DNA from: Synechococcus sp. CC9616
GTDB taxonomy: Bacteria; Cyanobacteriota; Cyanobacteriia; PCC-6307; Cyanobiaceae
Assembly: GCF_000515235.1 (NCBI RefSeq)
Contig: NZ_KI911558.1
Coordinates: forward strand, 1,195,918 to 1,259,917
Length of the DNA stretch: 64,000 bases
Direction of reading: 5' to 3'
A program made the position numbers and the translations under genes. The notes under the pieces are model-generated. The model was not told the DNA's origin. It saw nothing but the letters and a program-made list of their open reading frames with translations, and searched no databases. Positions 1 to 6,359 of this stretch are shown piece after piece; within the stretch, counting starts at the first letter, position 1; every line of letters begins with the position of its first letter.

Positions 1-413
1 GCCTGTCGCACATCCACCAGAACCTCAAAACCACCCTGGAAGAACGTCTTATCGGTCAGCACCGACAGGCAGCTGGCGCCGCCACTGGCGTAGGCGCGGG
101 CAATCGTTACAGGGTCGAAGTCCTCACGGATCACACCTTTGCTGGGACTGGCTTTTTTGACCTCAGCGATCACAGCCGGCTTCCGCGTCGATGACCGGAG
201 TGCCGCGATGAAATCTCGCGTTGGGGGCAGGTCCTGAATTTGTGATCTCAGCTTTTCAAGGGGAACCTTCTGACGCGCCACGTCGATTTCACGGTCCTTC
301 TCCCAGACGATTTCCTCGAGGATGTGCCGAGGCTTCTCGTCATCGTGGGGAACGGCATATTCGAGATAGGCAACACGCACCTTGGGATTGGGGGGACGGC
401 GACGGATCTCCAT
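1..413 (-). CDS. trpC: indole-3-glycerol phosphate synthase (C-terminus outside window)
   Basis: Tryptophan biosynthesis: ring closure of the carboxyphenylamino-deoxyribulose phosphate to indole-3-glycerol phosphate. Only about 138 N-terminal codons are visible; the gene runs off the left edge. The start is ATG at 413. The TIM-barrel signature [10 protein letters not shown], containing the first active-site lysine region, is present, followed by the DP-x-x-IARAYA helix and the [14 protein letters not shown] loop typical of TrpC. It lies 22 bases downstream of lpdA in the same direction, so the two are probably co-transcribed. Recognised from family motifs. Confidence 0.93.
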   Translation of the reverse strand, partial: MEIRRRPPNPKVRVAYLEYAVPHDDEKPRHILEEIVWEKDREIDVARQKVPLEKLRSQIQDLPPTRDFIAALRSSTRKPAVIAEVKKASPSKGVIREDFDPVTIARAYASGGASCLSVLTDKTFFQGGFEVLVDVRQ

Positions 414-435
414 GCTCAGATTCCTTAAAAACGAC

Positions 436-1878
436 TCAGCCGACGAGCTGGCCGGCGGCCTGCTTGTAGGCAACCTCCACCACTTCACTCAGGGTGGGGT
501 GGGTGTGCACTTCCGTTGACAGCTGGCGCACGCTCTGGCGTCGTGCCACGGCATTGGCCACCTCCTGGATCAGATCGGCGGCATGGAGGCCATAGATATG
601 AGCTCCAAGGACTTCACCCGATGATTTGTTGAACAGAAGCTTCATCAAACCATCGCTCTCCAGCTCAGCGAGTGCTTTGGAATTGGCCTTGAAATAGCTG
701 CGCACAGCACCCAGCTGAAAACCCTGCTGTTCGGCCATCTGCTTGGCATCCACTTCGGTGAGTCCCACCGAGCTGATCTCGGGATGGGTGAAGGTGGCTG
801 CGGGAATGCTGCGGTAATCAATCTGCCTGTCGTGGCCAAGAATGTTGTCGACAGCCACGGTGCCCTGGGCCGCTGCTGTGTGGGCCAACATCAGTTTTCC
901 AGTGACGTCGCCAACGGCCCAGAGATGGGGGACGGGCTGACCGTTCAGCAACACCCGCATCGAGTCGTCGATGGGAACAAATCCGCGGTTGGTCTCGATC
1001 TGAAGCGCTTCAAGGTTCAGACCCTTGCTGCTGGGGACGCGTCCCGTGGCAACGAGAACAGCATCGACCTCCAAGGTCTCCACCAGCTCACGACTGTCGA
1101 AATCGGCCAGCTCAATCTGCACAGGACAGCCCGGGGTGACCTTGCGGGCGAGCACACCGGATCGGGCATCAATATCGCGACTGTCAATCAGATTCCGTCC
1201 GGCAATCTTGGCGATATCGGGATCAAAGGTCGGCATCACCCGATCCAGGGCTTCGATCATCGTCACTTCGCAGCCGAGCGCTGTGTAGACATCGGCGAAT
1301 TCCAGGCCGATGTAACCACTGCCGATGATGGCAATCCAGCGGGGCAACCACTCCAGGTTGATGGCTTCATCACTGGTGAACACCGTGCGGCCATCCGTCT
1401 CGATGCCGGGAGGGACGAAAGGGTCGGAGCCTGTGGCAAGGATCACGTCCTTTGCGCTCAGAACGCGGTCCACACCGTTCGGCTCGCGCAGACCCACCTT
1501 CTGTTCACCTTCCAGGCGTCCATGGCCACGGAGGATCGTGACACCGGCCCGTTCGAGGGCCTTCGTGAGGTTTGTGCGAATCGCCTGAACCAGCTGGTTG
1601 GCATGGTCAGCAATCTTTTGGCGTTCGAAGCGCACCGGGGCGGCATGAATGCCAAAACTGGCGAGATGCTTGTCGTCGGCCAGTTCACGCACCTTGCCGC
1701 TGGCCGCCAGCAGGGCCTTAGACGGCACGCAGCCTCGGTTCACACAGGTTCCGCCCATGTCCCGCGATTCGATGATCGCGGTCTTCAGACCGTGCTCTGC
1801 CGCGTGTTTCGCTGCGTCAAAACCGCCGTAACCGGCACCAATGATGATGACGTCGAAATCGAAACTGGCGTCGCTCAC
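436..1878 (-). CDS. lpdA: dihydrolipoyl dehydrogenase (E3)
   Basis: FAD flavoprotein of 480 aa that reoxidises dihydrolipoamide of the pyruvate dehydrogenase complex using NAD+. The N-terminal FAD-binding motif GAGYGG is near residue 14. The redox-active disulfide is [13 protein letters not shown] (Cys45/Cys50). An NAD-binding [10 protein letters not shown] motif lies mid-protein and the C-terminal His-Glu pair is in [11 protein letters not shown]. The length is normal for the family. Its ATG overlaps the TGA of the upstream methyltransferase gene (ATGA), which suggests translational coupling. Confidence 0.96.
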   Translation of the reverse strand: MSDASFDFDVIIIGAGYGGFDAAKHAAEHGLKTAIIESRDMGGTCVNRGCVPSKALLAASGKVRELADDKHLASFGIHAAPVRFERQKIADHANQLVQAIRTNLTKALERAGVTILRGHGRLEGEQKVGLREPNGVDRVLSAKDVILATGSDPFVPPGIETDGRTVFTSDEAINLEWLPRWIAIIGSGYIGLEFADVYTALGCEVTMIEALDRVMPTFDPDIAKIAGRNLIDSRDIDARSGVLARKVTPGCPVQIELADFDSRELVETLEVDAVLVATGRVPSSKGLNLEALQIETNRGFVPIDDSMRVLLNGQPVPHLWAVGDVTGKLMLAHTAAAQGTVAVDNILGHDRQIDYRSIPAATFTHPEISSVGLTEVDAKQMAEQQGFQLGAVRSYFKANSKALAELESDGLMKLLFNKSSGEVLGAHIYGLHAADLIQEVANAVARRQSVRQLSTEVHTHPTLSEVVEVAYKQAAGQLVG

Positions 1879-2720
1879 ACCGACTGCTGCGTTGAGGACG
1901 TCATTCTCGCCCTTCGACGCTCCAGCAACAGCGGAACAGCGGCGGCGGCAACATTCAACGATTCCACCCGTTCACTGTGGGGGAGCGTCACGGAATGACT
2001 GCAGCAGGCCTGCAATCGCTGGTGCAAACCACGCCCTTCGTTACCGAGCACAAGAGCTGTGGGGCATTGCCAGTTGAGCTCCCAGTAGGGAATGGCCTGC
2101 CGAGCTGCACTGGCCTCCGGAACCAGCGTGGCGACCACCTGAACTCCGCGATCCCTGAGCTGAAGGAGCTTGGCTTCAAGCTGATCCAAAGCCCCCGCTT
2201 CATCAGGGCCCAGGCGCTGGTGGGGCAGATGCAGGAGAGCTCCTGCGGAGGAACGCAACACCTTCGGACTGAGTGGATCAGCTCCCGAACCGAGCCAAAC
2301 CGTCTCGATCTCAGCCGCCAAGGCCGTGCGCAGCAGCGTTCCCAGGTTGCCGGGATCCTGCAACCGATCCAGCACCAGAAGGAAGCTGGGTTCTGAGGGG
2401 GAAGCAGGCAACTGCGACATCGGCATCAAGCTCGCCACCCCGTCAGGACTCACCGTGCTGAGCGCTGCAGTGAGTACCTCCTCAGACACCGGTTGAATGC
2501 TTGTCCCCGACGGCAGCCTGGACATCAAGGCAGGATGCCGATCGATCCAAATCTCGGTCGCAATCAAGTCGAGGTTGGGCGGGTCTGTGAGCAATGCCTC
2601 CTCGAGCAGATGGGTTCCCTCAAGCAGCAGGATCTGCTCAACATCACGACCCTCACGTCTGCTGAGAGCCCGCAGTCTTTTAACAAGAGGATTTCTCCGA
2701 CTCGTGATGACGGAAGACAC
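1875..2720 (-). CDS. SpoU/TrmH-family RNA 2'-O-ribose methyltransferase
   Basis: About 281 aa. An N-terminal substrate-binding region (SRRNPLVKRLRALSRREGR) is followed by the SPOUT methyltransferase knot with its three family motifs: LDRLQDPGNLGTLLRTA, LVLGNEGRGL and SLNVAAAAVPLLLERRR. It probably methylates a ribose in rRNA or tRNA (RlmB/TsnR-like); the exact target cannot be read from sequence. The start is uncertain: GTG at 2720 directly follows an alternative TTG at 2723. The stop overlaps the lpdA start (ATGA). Confidence 0.88.
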   Translation of the reverse strand: MSSVITSRRNPLVKRLRALSRREGRDVEQILLLEGTHLLEEALLTDPPNLDLIATEIWIDRHPALMSRLPSGTSIQPVSEEVLTAALSTVSPDGVASLMPMSQLPASPSEPSFLLVLDRLQDPGNLGTLLRTALAAEIETVWLGSGADPLSPKVLRSSAGALLHLPHQRLGPDEAGALDQLEAKLLQLRDRGVQVVATLVPEASAARQAIPYWELNWQCPTALVLGNEGRGLHQRLQACCSHSVTLPHSERVESLNVAAAAVPLLLERRRARMTSSTQQSV

Positions 2721-2743
2721 CAAGGCGTCGAGTCCTTCGCGGG

Positions 2744-2992
2744 TCAGAAGCTGTCGTGACGACGCACTTTGAGACCCTCGTGAATCGAGAGCTCATCGCC
2801 GTTGATATCAAGCCCGCTGATCGAGGCGATCTCACCCTTGAGACCTTCGGCGGCCAGATTTTCCACCATCTTTTTGATCACCTGATCCTCCACTGCAGCG
2901 TGGTCAACGGAATCAGGCGTTAGACGTTCTAAAAAACGCCCCACTTTTGATGCAACGACTTCAGAAGCATTTGAGATCTTGAGAACGATCAT
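2744..2992 (-). CDS. small conserved hypothetical protein
   Basis: 82 aa starting at ATG 2992 (MIVLKISNASEVV); a GTG six codons upstream at 3010 is an alternative. No signal peptide or membrane segment. The sequence is an alternation of charged helix and short strands, ending in a repeated glycine-aspartate pattern (SGLDINGDELSIHEGLKV). Composition and codon use match the neighbouring housekeeping genes. First gene of the minus-strand operon leading to the SpoU methyltransferase, lpdA and trpC, with a 23-base gap. Function not recognised. Confidence 0.72.
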   Translation of the reverse strand: MIVLKISNASEVVASKVGRFLERLTPDSVDHAAVEDQVIKKMVENLAAEGLKGEIASISGLDINGDELSIHEGLKVRRHDSF

Positions 2993-3026
2993 CGAAGACG
3001 CTGTCGACACACGATTGTCAAACTAA

Positions 3027-3085
3027 TGCGGATGGGGAGACTTGAACTCCCACAGCATTGTTGCCACTAGTACCTAAAACTAGCG
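3027..3085 (-). pseudogene. tRNA-Leu 3'-part fragment (attachment-site-like scar)
   Basis: 59 bases matching the 3' portion of the intact tRNA-Leu at 6119-6202, with only two differences, at 3061 and 3076. The match covers the T arm, variable arm and anticodon arm and stops just before the D arm; the bases after 3085 are unrelated. The change at 3076 would turn anticodon CAG into UAG. Such a duplicated tRNA 3' end is the expected far border of an element integrated at a tRNA gene. It cannot be a functional tRNA because the 5' part is missing. Confidence 0.88.
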
Positions 3086-3131
3086 GTCAGGGTACATTTT
3101 CCCTTTTCAAGATTGAAGCAAAGTCGGCCTT

Positions 3132-3491
3132 TTGTCAAGCAATTGGCCATCGGTCTTGCTGATGGGGTGGCCAGTGGTGGCGGTACGGGAAGCTTTTGCC
3201 TCAACACCTGAACCAATTTTTACAGAGAAGTACACGCAAGCTGTAGAAGAAAAAAGGAACAGATCCACAAGTATTGGTGAGGCTGTAAAAGTCGCTCAAG
3301 ACAAAGGTTTTGTCTACACAAGCCAAGGTCGCTTCTCTCCTGGTCAACAAGTTCCAGCTGAGGCACAAGTGGCTACTGATCTGGATCAACAAATCCTTGA
3401 ACAACAAGAGCAACTAATACAACTTCGTGAAGCTAAGTTGCTGCAATTACAACAGATGCAAGCACAAGGGGCAGCTGCAACACGGAGTTAG
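3132..3491 (+). CDS. hypothetical protein, exported-like N-terminus and Gln-rich coiled coil
   Basis: About 119 aa. The first 25 residues are hydrophobic and end in AFAS, resembling a signal peptide. The middle is charged (EKYTQAVEEKRNRS). The C-terminal third is a Gln/Leu-rich coiled coil (QQILEQQEQLIQLREAKLL). The only start giving a full N-terminus is TTG at 3132; an in-frame ATG lies at 3162. The start lies less than 50 bases inside the island border, so the N-terminus may have been altered at the junction. Its stop is directly followed by repeat copy 1. Function unknown. Confidence 0.55.
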   Translation: MSSNWPSVLLMGWPVVAVREAFASTPEPIFTEKYTQAVEEKRNRSTSIGEAVKVAQDKGFVYTSQGRFSPGQQVPAEAQVATDLDQQILEQQEQLIQLREAKLLQLQQMQAQGAAATRS

Positions 3492-3527
3492 GGCAATCAC
3501 ACGTTCGCTGAATTAGTAATGACGCAA
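3487..3527 (-). repeat. island repeat, copy 1
   Basis: About 40 bases sharing the core GGGCARTCACACGTTCG plus TTAGTAAYGACGCAA with copy 2. Read on the minus strand it resembles the end of a gene (Leu-Arg-His-Tyr-stop), like the C-terminus of the protein at 3921-4214. It lies 22 bases beyond the stop of the 3549-3860 gene, so it may be the scar of a lost paralogue. Confidence 0.75.
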
Positions 3528-3548
3528 CCAGGGAATAAAATAACGCCA

Positions 3549-3860
3549 TTAGTAAATCTCTTTGCATTGGTCAGATTCTTTTATGTCCTTGTAAGCCTGT
3601 TCTGCATAATATCTGTCGGCATCAGTTCCGCCAGCAGGGTATTCAATGACAAGCTTAGCCTGTCCATCAAGTATGCTTTTGGCATCTTCTTTTGTAATTA
3701 GGTTTCTGTTTGCTAGGTTACACAAAGCATCTCCCACTCCATAAACATAGCCGTAATTATAGCCCTTTGATTCATCTACATTCATCAGAAACACTTTGAC
3801 GTCTGATTTGACTGGTACAGCAAACAGAAGCAATGAGGCAAGAACTAAAAGAGGTTTCAT
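3549..3860 (-). CDS. small exported protein, LCxL family
   Basis: 103 aa. Signal peptide MKPLLVLASLLLFAVPVKS, then a mature region of about 84 aa with two cysteines. It shares with the genes at 3921, 4608 and 4988 a motif of small residue, x, LC, Asn/Asp/Glu, L, four or five residues, then Ile/Leu-Thr/Ser (here DALCNLANRNLITKED), and a cysteine close to the C-terminus (SDQCKEIY). The spacing of the two cysteines suggests a possible disulfide after export. Function not recognised; the family relation is my own alignment by eye. Confidence 0.7.
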   Translation of the reverse strand: MKPLLVLASLLLFAVPVKSDVKVFLMNVDESKGYNYGYVYGVGDALCNLANRNLITKEDAKSILDGQAKLVIEYPAGGTDADRYYAEQAYKDIKESDQCKEIY

Positions 3861-3897
3861 AGATAGATGAGAGATGCCTTGCTGGCTTGGGTACGTT

Positions 3898-3935
3898 TAG
3901 GGCAGTCACACGTTCGCCGATTAGTAACGACGCAA
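3898..3935 (-). repeat. island repeat, copy 2
   Basis: Overlaps the last codons (Leu-Arg-Arg-Tyr-stop) of the gene at 3921-4214 and extends about 23 bases past its stop. In one minus-strand frame it could also encode the peptide TNRRTCDCPK; copy 3 would encode SNRRMCDCPN in the equivalent position. Confidence 0.75.
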
Positions 3936-4214
3936 TGGGCAAGACCTAAAGTCTTCTTTCTCCAGAAGGTGACCAATTGCTTGGTTCATTGCTTCGGTGA
4001 ATTGATCATCAATCTTCTTAAACCAATTCTTCTGAAATGCTTGCACGATTTCGGTTGAAATTGCGTTGGCCTTGTGTAAGTCGCACAATGTTGCGAAAGC
4101 GCCAGATGTATACAAGAACCATCTCTGCTCTGCACTCTGAGCTTTGACACTCATGGGTAACGCGATAGAAACAACCGATAACGCACCTGCAATGACAAGA
4201 GCTTTGGCTTTCAT
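3921..4214 (-). CDS. small exported protein, LCxL family
   Basis: 97 aa from ATG 4214 (MKAKALVIAG); a longer start at 4235 would add a charged stretch before the signal peptide and is less likely. Signal peptide of about 25 residues ending in VKA. The mature part carries the family motif FATLCDLHKANAIS, an amphipathic helix and a C-terminal cysteine (RSCPLRRY). The terminal codons are part of repeat copy 2. Same strand as the other members of the cluster. Function unknown. Confidence 0.68.
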   Translation of the reverse strand: MKAKALVIAGALSVVSIALPMSVKAQSAEQRWFLYTSGAFATLCDLHKANAISTEIVQAFQKNWFKKIDDQFTEAMNQAIGHLLEKEDFRSCPLRRY

Positions 4215-4263
4215 TGTTCGCTTACTTAATTCCACAGGCTAGTAGGTGTTGCAGCAACCCGTA

Positions 4264-4292
4264 GTTAGGGCAGTCACACATTCGGCGATTAG
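4264..4292 (-). repeat. island repeat, copy 3
   Basis: Same GGGCAGTCACAC-TTCG-CGATTAG core as copy 2, lying about 50 bases upstream of the gene at 3921-4214. A short minus-strand reading frame across it (SLGIDDTSEG ... NRRMCDCPN) is open from about 4362 to the region near 4220 but has no convincing start, so this may be the remnant 3' end of a deleted gene. Confidence 0.7.
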
Positions 4293-4335
4293 ACACATCT
4301 TCAAGCACTCCTAACGGAGCACCTTCAGATGTGTC
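4292..4335. repeat. 44-base stem-loop with 9-bp perfect outer stem
   Basis: GACACATCT at 4292-4300 is complementary to AGATGTGTC at 4327-4335, and inside it CTCC-TAAC-GGAG forms an inner hairpin. No T-run follows, so it is not a standard terminator. It directly adjoins repeat copy 3. It could be a transcript-end structure, or a folded single-strand site of the kind used in recombination; both are inference. Confidence 0.5.
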
Positions 4336-4375
4336 ATCAATACCTAGAGAAGGCAAAGATTAAACCATTAGACAA

Positions 4376-4507
4376 ATGCAATTAGATCCAATCAAAATCC
4401 TTAAATGTCTTGTCTGTGGAGAAGACGTCAAGGTAAATTCTAATTACCCAATCACTCAAGTTACTTGTCAACCATGTCACATGAAGAGCAAGAAAGGCTC
4501 TGAGTGA
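4376..4507 (+). CDS. 43-aa zinc-ribbon-like mini-protein
   Basis: ATG to TGA encodes 43 residues with two CxxC knuckles: LKCLVCGED and VTCQPCHMKSKK, separated by 16 residues. That is the spacing of a treble-clef or zinc-ribbon fold such as in HNH-type or DksA-like proteins. The lysine-rich tail (MKSKKGSE) could contact nucleic acid. It is the only plus-strand gene in the middle of the island. No strong ribosome-binding site is seen. Coding status rests on the clean cysteine pattern; function is unknown. Confidence 0.6.
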   Translation: MQLDPIKILKCLVCGEDVKVNSNYPITQVTCQPCHMKSKKGSE

Positions 4508-4607
4508 TGCTTAGAAGGCTCTGTAGCAGCCTTAATGTTCACATTAGGCCAATCTATCAGGCATGCATTGATCGCTCGTTGTAGAGCCTTTTTGCTGCAC
4601 CCTACAA

Positions 4608-4946
4608 CTAAGGATTAAGTGAACATTCTGGGAAGTTCTCTAGCATATATTCTGCTCCTTCATTCACCATTGGTTTCAGGTTCAGGCCGTCATCAAGAAA
4701 GGCCGAAACATCTTTCCATTCATCCCAAGTCAAAACTGCATTCTCTTTTGTAATCCTACCTTTTTCCTCTAAGTTACAAAGCGTACTCACTATCGCTGCA
4801 GCAGCAGTAAAATCGCCAGCTCCTGCGCAAACATTTTTCATTTCGTCTGTAGATAGGCAAGCTCTCATTAATTCCTCAGATGTTTCAATAGCCTGAACTG
4901 GAGATGCTGAAAGGAGAAGTGCACCGATGAGTGGAAGGAGTTTCAT
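4608..4946 (-). CDS. small exported protein, LCxL family
   Basis: 112 aa from ATG 4946; ten extra upstream codons from 4976 would precede the signal peptide and are rejected. Signal peptide MKLLPLIGALLLSASPVQA. The mature part has four cysteines, including the family motif VSTLCNLEEKGRITKE and the C-terminal PECSLNP. Closest to the neighbour at 4988-5320: the last 32 bases of plus-strand sequence that encode both signal peptides (4915-4946 and 5289-5320) are identical. Probably a soluble periplasmic or secreted protein. Function unknown. Confidence 0.75.
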   Translation of the reverse strand: MKLLPLIGALLLSASPVQAIETSEELMRACLSTDEMKNVCAGAGDFTAAAAIVSTLCNLEEKGRITKENAVLTWDEWKDVSAFLDDGLNLKPMVNEGAEYMLENFPECSLNP

Positions 4947-4987
4947 AGGATTAGCCTGAAAGAACTGAAGATGCATGAAGATGCCAA

Positions 4988-5320
4988 TTAGGGAATAGGT
5001 TTAATTGAACATTCTGGGACGCTTTCTAATACGGATTTTATTCCTTCTTTCCACAACCTACCCCCAGTCAGAATTTCAATTTTCTCTGTCCAGTCCCCCT
5101 GAACCTCAGTTACTTGCTCAGCTGTGAGCATACCTCTTTTTTCTAATTCACAAAGCGTACCTATTTTATACAGGGAAGCAGCAAATTCATAAACTCCCAT
5201 GCATAGCCTGGTATTTTCTTCTGCATATAAACAGGCCTTGTCTAACTCCTCCTCTGTCTCAATAGACTGAACTGGAACTGCCGAAAGAAGAAGTGCACCG
5301 ATGAGTGGAAGGAGTTTCAT
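4988..5320 (-). CDS. small exported protein, LCxL family
   Basis: 110 aa starting at ATG 5320, which overlaps the TGA of the upstream gene (ATGA). Signal peptide MKLLPLIGALLLSAVPVQS. The mature part contains the family motif IGTLCELEKRGMLTAE and ends PECSIKPIP, matching the 4608 gene in layout: an N-terminal Cys pair, LCxL, a helix with WTEK/WKDV, and a late Cys. The two genes form a tandem pair with 41 bases between them. Function unknown. Confidence 0.77.
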   Translation of the reverse strand: MKLLPLIGALLLSAVPVQSIETEEELDKACLYAEENTRLCMGVYEFAASLYKIGTLCELEKRGMLTAEQVTEVQGDWTEKIEILTGGRLWKEGIKSVLESVPECSIKPIP

Positions 5321-5682
5321 TTTTGCTGTACACCTCTCAATTCTGAGCAATCAGGATACTTTTTTGCTTCGACAAGCTTGCTTTTCAACTGATTAATTTG
5401 TGATTTTATAAAAGTTCGCGCTTTAGAATTTTTCTCTTCCTGACTCAAGCCTGCAGTGAATTGTCCAGCCTCTTCCATTTGGTTGGCAAGACGCTGAATA
5501 ATCGTAGGATCTTGTAAATATTGGGCTGCCATTTGCATTGCTTTCTCAGCCTCTTGTATTTGACTATCATTATTCTCAATGCAACATGTGACTTGAAATT
5601 GTGCTGAAACAGGCTGCGCTGAAATGAGCAGTGCACCGATGAGTGGAACAGTTCTAAGTAATGACCTCATAAAAAATGACAT
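5317..5682 (-). CDS. small exported protein with Cys pair and helical mature domain
   Basis: 121 aa. The signal peptide (RTVPLIGALLISAQPVSAQ) is of the same type as the two downstream genes, and its DNA shares GTGCACCGATGAGTGGAA with them. The mature part differs: a vicinal CC pair (VTCCIEN), a long charged helix rich in Gln/Glu/Lys, and a late cysteine (YPDCSEL). It lacks the LCxL motif. First gene of the 5682-4608 group, coupled to the next by ATGA. Export is likely; function unknown. Confidence 0.72.
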   Translation of the reverse strand: MSFFMRSLLRTVPLIGALLISAQPVSAQFQVTCCIENNDSQIQEAEKAMQMAAQYLQDPTIIQRLANQMEEAGQFTAGLSQEEKNSKARTFIKSQINQLKSKLVEAKKYPDCSELRGVQQK

Positions 5683-6118
5683 AAATTTCTGAAGCCTATT
5701 ATCGTATGTACAGGGCGCAAATCGACCCCTGGGGGGGGTCTATCGCTGCCAGATAGCGAGGCCAACCCGCACTAGTCCAATGATCTAATTGCATCGGCTG
5801 ATTTATTGCAGCCAGGGGGGCAGGAATTAATATTTCTAGCCAGCCAGAGGTGTAGTACACATGTACTCATCTCTTTATCACGTATCTGTCGCGTTTTTGA
5901 CAGCAGACCTATTCACCTACCAATCAATACACCTTGCCTTTAGTAAACAGCGCTAGCTGTACTGCCTAGATGTAACTCTCAACTGTCACAGTGATCGAGG
6001 TGTTTCACAGCACATGATCCACTGATTGTCAAAGTGAGACGTGGTGAAACTATTAGCCAGATCTATCAGTCTCATCATTATTAATGAGCATCTGAGATGA
6101 CCTAGTAAAAGGTATGTA
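5683..6118. other. 436-base intergenic stretch, right arm of island
   Basis: No convincing gene. It holds a G-run (GGGGGGGG near 5732), the LexA-type palindrome at 5854-5867 and AT-rich DNA (AATTAATATTTCTAG) that could supply a promoter for the leftward exported-protein genes. It ends at the tRNA-Leu 3' end. Confidence 0.6.
5854..5867. promoter_or_regulatory. cyanobacterial LexA-type operator
   Basis: AGTACACATGTACT fits the published cyanobacterial LexA consensus RGTACNNNDGTWCB at every position and is a 6-bp perfect inverted repeat with a 2-base spacer. It lies about 170 bases upstream of the leftward 5682 gene, beside an AT-rich segment that could be a -10 region. Its regulation of that gene is inference. 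Confidence 0.55.
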
Positions 6119-6202
6119 TGCGGATGGGGAGACTTGAACTCCCACAGCATTGCTGCCACTAGTACCTGAAACTAGCGCGTCTACCAATTCCGCCACATCC
6201 GC
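6119..6202 (-). tRNA. tRNA-Leu(CAG)
   Basis: 84 bases. Acceptor GCGGATG pairs with CATCCGC. The D arm is GGCGGAATTGGTAGACGC. The anticodon stem CTAGT/ACTAG encloses loop TTCAGGT, giving anticodon CAG. A long variable arm typical of class II tRNAs and T loop GTTCAAGTC are present; discriminator A; CCA not encoded. Its 3' part is repeated at 3027-3085. Confidence 0.95.
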
Positions 6203-6359
6203 TGGCGTCCGTCGCATTGCGACACCGACGAACATACGGCATCGACATAAGAAATCCCGACCAACGACTGATGGGGCCTGATCCAGTTTGATCGCCGGCC
6301 GTCTAGACGGTCTCATCCACCCTTGTCAAGATGCTGCGTGGAAACGCCAGATTGCAGAA

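Larger units (their letters stand above)
3027..6118. mobile_element. tRNA-Leu-associated genomic island, about 3.1 kb, no integrase
   Basis: AT-rich DNA lying between the intact tRNA-Leu 3' end (6119) and a directly repeated 59-base copy of that 3' part (3027-3085). Gene content differs sharply from the GC-richer housekeeping genes on both sides: small exported proteins, a 43-aa zinc-ribbon-like protein, repeats and a LexA-type box. No integrase, transposase or replication gene is visible, so it is either a decayed element or a satellite mobilised in trans. Flanking repeats are seen directly; mobility is inference. Confidence 0.72.

Noticed and set aside
784-1998. Long plus-strand open frame opposite lpdA
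   Set aside because: It is antisense to a clear lpdA with all catalytic motifs; the frame has no recognisable domain.
6053-6316. Open frame across tRNA-Leu and the murA leader
   Set aside because: It runs through a structured tRNA gene; translation has low-complexity and no motif.
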